This document shows positions 16,074-24,700 of a stretch of 64,000 bases of DNA, one piece after another. Source of the DNA: Nocardia mexicana NBRC 108244 (GTDB lineage Bacteria; Actinomycetota; Actinomycetes; Mycobacteriales; Mycobacteriaceae); contig NZ_BDBV01000081.1 of assembly GCF_001613165.1 (NCBI RefSeq), forward strand, positions 1 through 64,000, in the 5' to 3' direction. Each line of letters starts with the position of its first letter. The stretch's first letter is position 1. Under the pieces are notes generated by a model. It did not search any database. It saw nothing but the letters and a program-made list of their open reading frames with translations, and was not told where the DNA came from. Position numbers and translations under genes: made by a program.

Positions 16074-16721
16074 ATGATCAAGGGGAAAGGGGCCGCGGAG
16101 CCGGGGCTGCGGGAGCAGAAGAAGCGGCGGACCCTGCTCGATCTCTGCATGGCGGCGCGGCGGCTCACCCTGGAGCGCGGGCTCGACGCCACCACCGCCG
16201 AGGACGTGGCGAAGGCGGTCGGGGTGTCGCCCCGCACCTTCTTCAACTACTACGAGACCAAGCTGGACGCGGTGGTCGGCCCGGTGGGGGAGATCGGTAC
16301 CCCGGATTCGCGGGAGCGGTTCGTAGCCGGTGGTCCGACCGGCGTGCTGATCGACGATCTCACCTGGCTGTACTCCTCCGGGTACGAACCGGATGACGAA
16401 GTGCGGGAAAGTATTTCGCTGGTCGCGGAGATCATCAAACAGGAACCTCGGGTGCTGGCCGGCTTCTTCGCCGCCGGCGTGCGGCACGAGGCGGCCGTCG
16501 GGGAGTTGCTCTCGGCCCGGATGGGAGCGCAGGCATCCTCCGAATTCGCTGCCATCGCAGCACAGCTCATGTCCGCGTGCACGACTCGCGCGGCACTGTC
16601 ACTGGCCGACAATCCCGGTCGTTCGCTGGCAGACGCCCTTCATGCCCAAATAGCCCTTGCCGCTCGCCTTTTCGACGCGGGAGACAGCAGAAGGAGAAGC
16701 ACCGATGACCACGACGGCTGA
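16074..16721 (+). CDS. TetR-family regulator of the adjacent efflux pump
   Basis: A 215-residue TetR protein. The N-terminal helix-turn-helix is clear (TLLDLCMAARRLTLERGLDA, TTAEDVAKAVGVSPRTFFNY, YETKLDAVV; about 18-70) and a variable ligand-binding C-terminal part follows (ISLVAEIIKQEPRVLAGFFA). The ATG sits behind tandem AATTGCAGTTT repeats that it may bind. Its last codons overlap the DHA2 transporter gene by 17 nt in another frame, so repressor and pump are co-transcribed, the usual drug-efflux layout. Confidence 0.9.
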   Translation: MIKGKGAAEPGLREQKKRRTLLDLCMAARRLTLERGLDATTAEDVAKAVGVSPRTFFNYYETKLDAVVGPVGEIGTPDSRERFVAGGPTGVLIDDLTWLYSSGYEPDDEVRESISLVAEIIKQEPRVLAGFFAAGVRHEAAVGELLSARMGAQASSEFAAIAAQLMSACTTRAALSLADNPGRSLADALHAQIALAARLFDAGDSRRRSTDDHDG

Positions 16722-18300
16722 AGCGCCGCCACCCCCCATCGTCCTCACCCAGAAGCGGATCTGGCTCATCTTCTCCGCGCTGATCGCGGGCATGTTCCTG
16801 GCCAGCCTGGACCAGACCATCGTGGGCACCGCCATGCCGACCATCGTCGGCCAGCTCGGCGGCGTCTCCGAAATGGCCTGGACCGTAACGGCATACCTGT
16901 TGGCCACCACCATCGTGATGCCGATCTACGGCAAATTCGGTGATCTGTTCGGGCGGCGCTGGCTGTTCCTGTTCGCGATCGGCGTGTTCACCGCCGCGTC
17001 GGTGGGCGCCGCGGTATCCACCGGGTTCTGGGAGTTCATCGTCTTCCGCGGGCTGCAGGGCGTCGGTGGCGGTGGTCTGATGATCCTCGCGCAGGCCATC
17101 ATCGCCGACGTGGTCCCGGCGAAGGATCGCGGTAAGTTCATGGCCCCGATGGGTGCCGTCTTCGGTGTCACCTCGGTGGCCGGTCCGCTGCTCGGTGGGC
17201 TGTTCGCCGATCACCTCGGCTGGCGCTGGTGCTTCTGGATCAATGTCCCGATCGGGCTGGCGGCGATGGCAATCGCGTTCCGCTACTTGAACATTCCGAG
17301 TCATCGCCCGAAGACCCGGCCCGACTATCTCGGGGTCGTGCTGATGTCGGGGGCGACGGCGCTGCTCATCCTGATCACCGACTGGGGCGGCAAGCGCTAC
17401 GACTGGGATTCGCCGACGATCCTGACCATGGTGGCGGCGCTGGCGCTGGTCGTGGCCGCGTTCGTCGCGGTGGAGGCGCGGGCGGAGGAGCCCATGCTGC
17501 CGCTGTGGCTGTTCCGCAACCGCAGCTTCGTGCTGACCTCGGCGATCGCCCTGGTGCTGGGCCTGGTCATGTTCGCGGCGCTCGCGTTCATCCCGACCTA
17601 CCTGCAAATGGCCACGGGCACATCGGCTTCGGTCTCGGGCCTGCTGCTGATCCCGATGATGATCGGCATGATGGCCACCCTGATCACCTCCATGGCCGCG
17701 ATCACCCGCACCGGCCGCTACCGGGTCTATCCGCCGCTGGGCGCGCTCATCATGGCGGGCGGCATGCTGTGGATGACCACGCTGAACGCGCACACCTCGG
17801 TGTGGGTGGTGTCGGCCATGCTGATGGTGATCGGCGCCGGGCTCGGCCTGATCATGCAGATCATCGTGCTGGTGGTGCAGAATGCCGTGGCACCGGACCA
17901 GATCGGCACCGCGACGAGCGCCAACAACTACTTCCGGGAAATGGGTGGTGCGATCGGCGTCGCGATCTTCGGCTCGATCTTCACCCACCGGCTCACCGAC
18001 GGGCTGACCGATGTGTTCACCGAGCACGGGCCGGAGGCGGTCCAGGCGGGCCTGCAGCCGGGTGCGCTGGTGCCGTCGGTGGTCAAGAATCTGCCCGATG
18101 GCCTGCACGATGCGATCGTCGGGGCGTATTCCGACGCGCTCGTTCCCGGGTTCTGGTACCTGATTCCCGGTGCGGCACTTGCGTTCCTGCTCGCGCTGTT
18201 CATCCCGCACCTGACGCTCTCGGACGAGGCGGGCATGGTCGCCCGCGGCGAGGCGGTACTGGAGGAGGACGGCCAGGAGGTGCAGGCCGCCGAGCGCTGA
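16705..18300 (+). CDS. DHA2-family MFS multidrug efflux transporter
   Basis: A 531-residue proton-driven exporter with fourteen predicted membrane helices. The DHA2 motif LDQTIVGTAMPTIVGQLGG (about 36-55), GKFGDLFGRRWLF (motif A, about 76-88) and the antiporter motif GAVFGVTSVAGPLLGGLF are present. It probably exports drugs or dyes; the ligand is unknown. The start is set by an AAGGAG site; longer in-frame sequence upstream is shared with the TetR gene and less likely. Co-transcribed with TetR and closed by a strong terminator. Confidence 0.9.
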   Translation: MTTTAEAPPPPIVLTQKRIWLIFSALIAGMFLASLDQTIVGTAMPTIVGQLGGVSEMAWTVTAYLLATTIVMPIYGKFGDLFGRRWLFLFAIGVFTAASVGAAVSTGFWEFIVFRGLQGVGGGGLMILAQAIIADVVPAKDRGKFMAPMGAVFGVTSVAGPLLGGLFADHLGWRWCFWINVPIGLAAMAIAFRYLNIPSHRPKTRPDYLGVVLMSGATALLILITDWGGKRYDWDSPTILTMVAALALVVAAFVAVEARAEEPMLPLWLFRNRSFVLTSAIALVLGLVMFAALAFIPTYLQMATGTSASVSGLLLIPMMIGMMATLITSMAAITRTGRYRVYPPLGALIMAGGMLWMTTLNAHTSVWVVSAMLMVIGAGLGLIMQIIVLVVQNAVAPDQIGTATSANNYFREMGGAIGVAIFGSIFTHRLTDGLTDVFTEHGPEAVQAGLQPGALVPSVVKNLPDGLHDAIVGAYSDALVPGFWYLIPGAALAFLLALFIPHLTLSDEAGMVARGEAVLEEDGQEVQAAER

Positions 18301-18335
18301 GCGTCATGGACAACGCCGCCTACGGGTAGCGACAT

Positions 18336-18376
18336 GATGGCCCGGTCCGTTGTGGACCGGGCCATCGACTTTTTTC
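18336..18376 (+). terminator. Intrinsic terminator of the TetR/DHA2 operon
   Basis: A 13-bp stem (18336-18348 with 18354-18366), 5-nt loop and a run of seven T. The stem core is the same GGCCCGGTCC as after ssrA. Confidence 0.9.
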
Positions 18377-18469
18377 TCGGCCGTCCCCGTCAAGCTGGCG
18401 GCGCATTTGCGTCATGGACTCTGTAGCCGAGTACGAAGACCGGCCGATTCGTGCCGGAAATCCTTGTAG

Positions 18470-18479
18470 GAAGCGCTTC
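18470..18479. promoter_or_regulatory. LacI-type palindrome upstream of the LPMO gene
   Basis: GAAGCGCTTC is a perfect palindrome with a central CG, the form of LacI-family operators such as CebR boxes. It lies 16 nt before the -35 box. Confidence 0.4.
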
Positions 18480-18495
18480 TTCGGCTCTCGTTCAC

Positions 18496-18525
18496 TTGAC
18501 CGGATTTGATGGCTGTGCGTACGGT
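18496..18525 (+). promoter_or_regulatory. Housekeeping-type promoter of the LPMO gene
   Basis: TTGACC at 18496-18501 and TACGGT at 18520-18525, spaced 18 nt, a good sigma-A-type pair. It implies a 5' leader of about 100 nt before the GTG at 18633. Confidence 0.5.
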
Positions 18526-18632
18526 TCCCGCAGATCACGAATCGGAAACGACGTGGTCTGGAAGTAATTGCACAATTCCTGGGCGACATGCCGGCCCCTG
18601 CCGTCCGACAACCTCCGAGGAGCCTGCACAAC

Positions 18633-19895
18633 GTGAGTATCCGGAAGCTGTCCGCAGCTGGGGCCGTGACGATTGCGCCGCTCGCGGCGCTGGCACTGTT
18701 CCCCGCGAGCGCGAGCGCGCACGGCTACGTGTCGTCGCCGCTGAGCCGTCAGGCGCAGTGCGCGAAGCACGAAGTCTCCTGTGGCGACATCACTTACGAG
18801 CCGCAGAGCGTGGAAGCGCCCAAGGGATCGCAGGACTGCAGCGGCGGCAATTCCAAGTATGCCGAACTCGACGACGACAACAAGGGCTGGAAGCCGCAGT
18901 CCGTCGGTAAGAGCGTCGATTTCACCTGGACCAACACCGCCCAGCACAAGACCGAGAACTGGGACTATTACATCGGCGGCACCAAAGTATCGACCGTCGA
19001 CGGTAAGAACGAATTGCCCGGGGACACCGTGACCCACACGGTGGACCTGAGTAAATTCACCGGTAAGCAGAAATTGCTGGCCGTCTGGAATATCGCCGAC
19101 ACGGTCAACGCCTTCTATTCCTGCGTGGACCTGCAGATCGGCGGCGAGGGCGCGGCGGCCCCGTCTACATCTCCCTCGGCGCCCAGTGCCTCCAGTACTA
19201 CATCGGCGCCTGCGCCCAGCGCCTCCGGTACGGCACCCGCGCCGAGCGCCTCGAGCACGGCTCCCGCGCCGAGTTCGTCGGCGACGACGTCGGCTCCGGC
19301 CTCGAGCGGTTCGCCCACGAAACCGGCTGCGGCGCCGATCGATTGGCAGATTCCGGCGGTTCCGGGCGGGTCTGCGACGGTTGCGCCCGCGCCGGGTGGC
19401 TCGACCACGACGTCGGCTCCCACTCCCGGTGGCTCGACCACCGCTGCACCGGGTGGTTCGTCCACGGCTGCTCCGGGTGGCTCGACGACCGCCGCTCCGG
19501 CTCCGAGTGCCTCGGGCACATCCGCCGCTCCGGCTCCGAGTAGCTCGGCAACGCCTGCTGCTCCGGCACCGGGTGGTTCGGGGACGTCTGCTGCTCCGGC
19601 TCCCGGTGGTTCGGGGACGTCTGCTGCTCCGGCTCCCGGTGGTTCGGGGACGTCTGCTGCTCCGGCACCGGGTGGTTCGGCAACGTCTGCTGCTCCAGCT
19701 CCCGGCGGGTCGACAACGCCAGCCGCCCCGGCTCCTGGCGGTTCGATGACAGCCGAATGGCACCTCGGTGCTCGGTTCGAAGCCGGGGACACGGTGACGT
19801 TCAACGGCATTCAGTACCAATGCCTGCAGGCGCACACCGTGGACGACGCAGCTTGGACTCCGGAGGCTGCGTCGGCCCTGTGGGCGAAGCGCTGA
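18633..19895 (+). CDS. Secreted AA10 lytic polysaccharide monooxygenase with chitin-binding module
   Basis: A 420-residue secreted copper enzyme that oxidatively cleaves chitin or cellulose. The signal peptide (1-29) ends ASASA-HGYVSSP, so mature residue 1 is His30, the first ligand of the copper histidine brace; His105 (TAQHKTENWDYYIG) is the probable second. The AA10 domain runs to about 165 (VNAFYSCVDLQIG), then a ~200-residue Ser/Thr/Ala/Pro/Gly linker with 11-residue repeats, then a CBM5/12 chitin-binding module (EWHLGARFEAGDTVTFNGIQ) at 378-420. The GTG start follows GAGGAG. A promoter and a LacI-type palindrome lie upstream, suggesting sugar-responsive control. Confidence 0.9.
   Translation: MSIRKLSAAGAVTIAPLAALALFPASASAHGYVSSPLSRQAQCAKHEVSCGDITYEPQSVEAPKGSQDCSGGNSKYAELDDDNKGWKPQSVGKSVDFTWTNTAQHKTENWDYYIGGTKVSTVDGKNELPGDTVTHTVDLSKFTGKQKLLAVWNIADTVNAFYSCVDLQIGGEGAAAPSTSPSAPSASSTTSAPAPSASGTAPAPSASSTAPAPSSSATTSAPASSGSPTKPAAAPIDWQIPAVPGGSATVAPAPGGSTTTSAPTPGGSTTAAPGGSSTAAPGGSTTAAPAPSASGTSAAPAPSSSATPAAPAPGGSGTSAAPAPGGSGTSAAPAPGGSGTSAAPAPGGSATSAAPAPGGSTTPAAPAPGGSMTAEWHLGARFEAGDTVTFNGIQYQCLQAHTVDDAAWTPEAASALWAKR
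19551..19748 (+). repeat. 33-bp tandem repeat in the LPMO linker
   Basis: Six imperfect 33-bp units, starting at 19551, 19584, 19617, 19650, 19683 and 19716, encode an 11-residue PAPGGSGTSAA-type unit. Units 2-4 are nearly identical, so copy number may vary between strains. Confidence 0.8.
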
Positions 19896-19942
19896 TCCTG
19901 CGCCCGGCGAGATCGCGGTAACCGCCGGTCTCCAGGACGTAC

Positions 19943-19972
19943 GAAGGCCCGGTCCGAACGGACCGGGCCTTC
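19943..19972. terminator. Bidirectional hairpin between LPMO and SDR genes
   Basis: A 13-bp stem (19943-19955 with 19960-19972), 4-nt loop, between convergent genes. The stem is the same 13-mer as in the ssrA terminator. Confidence 0.7.
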
Positions 19973-20015
19973 GCTGTGCCTCACGTTCAGGGGCCTTGCC
20001 CCATACGTCGTGCGC

Positions 20016-20777
20016 TCAGCGCGGGGCCATGCGGATGGCGCCGTCGAGGCGGATGGTTTCGCCGTTGAGCATGGGGTTTTCGACGATGTGGCGGGCCAGC
20101 GCCGCGTATTCGGTGGGGTGGCCCAGCCGCGACGGATGCGGGACCTGGGCGCCCAGCGAGTCGATGGCCTCCTCGGGGAGGGTGGCGAACAGCGGGGTGT
20201 GGAACAGGCCCGGGGCGATGGTGTTCACGCGGATCTTCAGGCCGGACAGATCGCGGGCGATCGGCAGCGTCATGCCGACGATGCCGCCCTTGGAGGCGGA
20301 GTAGGCGGCCTGGCCGATCTGGCCGTCGTAGGCGGCGACGGAGGCGGTGTTGATGATGACGCCGCGCTCCTCGCCGACCGGCTCGGTGGCCGAGATGCGT
20401 TCGGCGGCAAGGCGGATCACGTTGAACGTGCCGATCAGGTTGACGTTCACCACCTTGGTGAAGTCGGCGAGCGGGAAGGCGCCCTTCTTGCTCACGGTCT
20501 TGATCGCATTGCCGATGCCGGCGCAGTTCACCGCGATCCGCAGGTCGCCCAGGGACTGGGCGGCATCGAGGGCGGCCGTGACCTGCGCCTCGTCGGTGAC
20601 GTCGGCGGGTGCGAACACCGCGCCCTCGCCGAGTTCCTTGGCGACGGATTCGCCGTTGGAGGACGGCAGGTCGACGATGACCACCTTGGCGCCCTGGGCG
20701 TGCAGTTCCTGCACGGTCGCCAGGCCCAGCCCGGAGGCGCCGCCGGTCACCACGGCCACGGTGTTGCTGATCTGCAT
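20016..20777 (-). CDS. SDR dehydrogenase, 3-hydroxyacyl-CoA dehydrogenase type
   Basis: A 253-residue short-chain dehydrogenase close to the type-2 3-hydroxyacyl-CoA / 17-beta-hydroxysteroid dehydrogenase 10 group. NAD binding is shown by VVTGGASGLGLATVQEL (about 9-25), followed by DLPSSNG, NCAGIG, catalytic Ser in NTASVAAYDGQ and the YSASKGG Tyr/Lys pair. The late segment GLFHTPLFATLPEEAIDSLG is characteristic of that group. It probably oxidises 3-hydroxyacyl-CoA or a steroid with NAD. GAAGG precedes the ATG; the longer frame upstream runs through a repeat. A KstR-like palindrome lies 300 nt upstream. Confidence 0.85.
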   Translation of the reverse strand: MQISNTVAVVTGGASGLGLATVQELHAQGAKVVIVDLPSSNGESVAKELGEGAVFAPADVTDEAQVTAALDAAQSLGDLRIAVNCAGIGNAIKTVSKKGAFPLADFTKVVNVNLIGTFNVIRLAAERISATEPVGEERGVIINTASVAAYDGQIGQAAYSASKGGIVGMTLPIARDLSGLKIRVNTIAPGLFHTPLFATLPEEAIDSLGAQVPHPSRLGHPTEYAALARHIVENPMLNGETIRLDGAIRMAPR

Positions 20778-21185
20778 GAGACCTTCCCTTCTTGTTCTGC
20801 GGCTGTGCTGTGCCACCGCGTTGCGGCTGCCGTGCTGTGTGATCGGCTGCACTGTTCCGCGTTGCGGGTGCTGTTCCGCGTTGCGTCAGACTAGCGGCGA
20901 GGCTTGCGCTAAGTAAATAGCGGTTCGCCCAAGGCTCGACTCCGGCAGCACGAGCGATCCTGCCGGTGATACTTCGTTTGCACAGCTCAACCCCGTTGTC
21001 GCATGGCAGACCTCAGCGCTTGCGCTCCATCATGTTCTGCCAAGTTCGCCGAAGTTGTCGATCTGGCGAAAACAAGAACATGTTACAGTTCCGCTCGTGT
21101 CGGCGCCAAACCGCGCGATGTCGGGGCGCCGCGACACAGCAAGGGGCGGCCCGGAAGACCGGACCGCCCCACATACACACTCCGC
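20778..21185. other. 408-nt intergenic region with short repeats and a palindrome
   Basis: CTGTTCCGCGTTGCG occurs twice (20852-20866 and 20871-20885), with a degenerate third copy near 20810. At 21071-21090 a 20-bp imperfect palindrome centred on GAACATGTTA resembles KstR-type sites. No convincing gene on either strand. Confidence 0.45.
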
Positions 21186-21617
21186 TCAGGCGTACAGCTC
21201 CACGAACCGATCCAGCGAACGGTCGATATCGCCCTTCAGCGCCCTGGCCACGCCCGAGCCGATCGGCCCGAACAGCGGGCGCCCGCCCAGATCGATATCG
21301 ACGGTGACCTCCGATCCGTCGCCCTTCGGCGCGATCAGCAGCTCCAGTCCGAACTTGGTGCCGCCCTTGCCGGAGCCGCTGAGCGCCAGGCGTTTCGGCG
21401 GCTCGGCCGCGCGCACGGTCCACCGCACGCGGTTGCGCAGGCCCTTCACCGACGCGATACCGACCAGTTCGGTGCCGACCGTCAGGTCCTCCGGAACGCT
21501 GCCGCGCCAGGCCTCGTGCATGAGCAGCCATTGGTGCAGTTCGCGCAGATCGGCCGCGTGCGACCATGCCTCGTCGGGAGAGATCGGCACGTCGACCGAT
21601 ACCTTCAGTTTTGCCAC
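21186..21617 (-). CDS. SRPBCC-family protein, Rv0910-like putative toxin
   Basis: A 143-residue START/SRPBCC-fold protein. The opening MAKLKVSVDVPISPDEAWSH, the WLLMHEAWRGSVPE segment, VKGLRNRVRWTV and DIDLGGRPLFGPIGSGVA align in order with what I remember of M. tuberculosis Rv0910, reported as the toxin of the Rv0909-Rv0910 pair. The fold forms a hydrophobic ligand pocket. No Rv0909-like small antitoxin gene lies on either side, so it may be a lone copy with a lipid-binding role rather than a toxin. Upstream it is divergent from pknK. Confidence 0.7.
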   Translation of the reverse strand: MAKLKVSVDVPISPDEAWSHAADLRELHQWLLMHEAWRGSVPEDLTVGTELVGIASVKGLRNRVRWTVRAAEPPKRLALSGSGKGGTKFGLELLIAPKGDGSEVTVDIDLGGRPLFGPIGSGVARALKGDIDRSLDRFVELYA

Positions 21618-21764
21618 GCGTGCATGCTAACGAGGAGTGCCGGACACCGCCGATGTCGTCCCCGGGCGCGGCCGTCGTCGGTCGATAGGTAACAAGGGGC
21701 TACCGAATCGGCGCGGGCGGAATATCCTCATCAGTAACTGGTCGAAGGTTGTATCGAGGTCGTC

Positions 21765-24700
21765 GTGGCGTATACCGATCCGCTCTCCACGCAACGCGCG
21801 CAGATCTCGGGTTTCGCGGCGGAGCTGGACGCCGCCGGATTCACCGGCGCCGCGGAGATCGGCAGCGGCGGCTTCGGAGTCGTCTACCGGTGTTTCCAGC
21901 CGACGCTGGAGCGCACCGTGGCGATCAAGGTGCTGACCGCCGACCTGGAGTCGGAGAACCTCGAGCGGTTCGTGCGCGAACAGCTCGCGATGGGCAAGCT
22001 GTCCGGCCACCCGAACATCGTCAGCGTTTTCGAGGTGGGGTCCACCGCGACCGGTCGCCCGTTCATCGTCATGCCCTACCACGCGCACGGGTCACTGGAC
22101 GGCCGCATCCAGGACTACGGCCCGCTGAGCTGGCAGGACGCCGTGCACGTCGGGGTGAAGATCGCCGGGGCGCTGGAGACCGCGCATCGGCGCGGCATGC
22201 TGCACCGGGATGTGAAGCCGGGCAATATCCTGCTCGACGAGTACGGCGAACCCCAGCTGGCCGATTTCGGAATCGCCCGGCTGGCAGGCGGATTCGTGAC
22301 GACCGCGGGCACGATCACCGGATCCCCGGCCTTCACCGCTCCGGAGGTGCTGCAGGGTCACGCGCCCGACGCGACCGCCGACGTCTACGGCCTGGCCTCG
22401 ACGCTGTTCTGCGCCGCCACCGGTCACGCGGTGTTCGAGCGGCGCAGCGGCGAACAGCTGGTCGCGCAGTTCCTGCGCATCACCAAGCAGCCGGTGCCGG
22501 ATCTGGGCGAGGCGGGGCTGCCCCCGGACGTGACCGCGGCGATCGAACTCGCGATGTCCCGCGATCGCAACGAAAGACCCGCCACCGCGGCGGAATTCGG
22601 TGCGGTGCTGCGCGATGTCCAACAGCGGCACGGGCTGGCGGCCGACGATATCCCGATTCCCCTGCCCGCCGCCGAACCGCCCGCGTATCGCTCCACCGCG
22701 ACGCCCACCGGCTCAGGCGCCCGGCGCACGTCGGGGTCGCGGGTGTGCACGCCTACCCCGCCGGTCGCGGCCACCCGGCTGCGGCCCCCGGAGCCGACCC
22801 GGGAACTGGTCGCGCGTGATCGCCTGATCGAGGCGCTGCGCGACGGCCGCGGGCGGCGCCTGGCCGTCATCCACGGCCCGGCCGGATTCGGTAAGACGAC
22901 GCTGGCCGCGCAGTGGTTTGCGCTGCTGAGCGCCGAGCCGACCGCGGTGGCCTGGCTGACCGTCGACCACGACGACAACAATGTCGTCTGGTTCCTGTCG
23001 CACCTGATCGAGGCGATCCGCGTGGTGCGCCCGGCGCTGGCACGCGAGCTGGGAGAGCTGCTCGAGGAACACTGCGACGAGGCCGAACGATACGTGCTGA
23101 CCTCGCTGATCAACGATATCGACGGCCGCGCCGAGGATCTGGTGGTCGTGATCGACGACTGGCACCGCGTCACCGATCCGGACACCACCAATGCGTTGCG
23201 CTTTCTCGTCGAAAGCTGCAGTCCCACCCTGCATCTCGTGGTGACCAGCAGGCACCGCACCGGCCTCCCGATGAGCTCCATGCGCGCTCGCGACGAGCTC
23301 GTCGAAATCGACACCGCCGCCCTGCGTTTCGGGATCGATGAGGCCCAGACCTTCCTGGTGGAGCTGGGCGGGCTGGACCTGGACCGCGGCGACGTCGAGG
23401 ATCTCACCGAGTCGACCGAGGGATGGGTCGCGGCGCTGCAGCTGGCCGCGCTGTCGCTGCGCGGCAGCGACGATCCCGGCGCGCTGGTCGGGCACCTGAC
23501 CGGCCGACACCACGCCATCAGCGAATTTCTCGCCGAGAACGTCCTGGACACACTGGAACCCGGGACGCTGGGGTTCATGGTGTCGACCTCGATCACCGAA
23601 CGCACCTGCGGCGAGCTCGCCACCGCGCTGACCGGGGTGGCCGACGGGCAGGCGCTGCTGGAGCAGATCGAGCAGCAGGATCTGTTCCTGCGCAGGCTCG
23701 ACGACGGCCAGTGGTTCCGATATCACCACCTGTTCCAGGATTTCCTGCGGCAGCGGCTGGAACACGGTCCGCCCGAACGGATCACCGACCTGCATCGGGC
23801 CGCCTCGGCCTGGTTCGCCGAGCGTCGGTATGTCAGCGAGGCGGTGGATCACGCACTGCTGGCGGGTGACGATCAGCGGGCCGTGGAGATCGTCGAGCAG
23901 GACGGCATGACGCTGCTCGAGTACGGCCAGATGGCCAGCCTCATCGGCCTGGTCGGCAAGCTTCCGGCCACGATCATCGAGACGCATCCGCGGCTGCAGC
24001 TGGATCTGGCGTGGGCCAATATCCTGCTGCATCGCGCCGATCCGGCCGAGCGGGCGCTGCGACTGGCCGAGGAGCACCTCGACCGCGGCGGGCTCGACGA
24101 GACGAGCACCGCGAACCTGCGCGCCGAGGCGGGCGTGGTGCATGCGGTGGTGACAGTGCGGGCCGATGTGCTGGGCGGGGTCGAGGACATGCTGGCGCCG
24201 TGCTTCCGCCGCGCCGACCAGTTGTCGCCGTACGTGGTCGCGATCGCCGCGAACGTCGCGACCTTCGCCGCCGGATACCGCTGCGACTTCGACGAGGCCG
24301 TGCGCATCCAGGAGTGGTCCGCACCGTACATGCGGCGAAACAAGGGCAATTACAACAACATTCACGGCCAGTGCTTCCTCGGGCTGGCGGCCGGGCTGCG
24401 CCTGGATATCGTGCGGGCCGAGCAGCATTTCCGCGCGGCGCTGAAGGCCGCGAAGCAGACCGGCGGCACGCACTCCTACGGGGCGCGGCTGGCCGGATCG
24501 CTGCTGGGTGAGCTGCTCTACGAGCGCGGCGAACTCGCCGAGGCCGAGCGGCTGCTCGACGAGGGGTACAAGCTGGGCCCGGAGGCGGGCGTGGTGGACT
24601 TCAAGCTGGCCCGCTACGTGGTGGGGGCGCGGATCAAGGCGCTGCGCGGCGACCGCGCCGCCGCGATCCGGCGGCTCAACGAGGGGGCACGCGTCGCGCG

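Noticed and set aside
16567..18210. A 547-codon antisense frame across the TetR/DHA2 genes
   Set aside because: Its Arg/His/Gln-rich composition is a codon shadow of the transporter.
19115..19810. Antisense frame encoding PPGAGAADVPEP repeats
   Set aside because: It is the complement of the LPMO linker repeat; the sense frame has signal peptide, AA10 and CBM5/12 domains.
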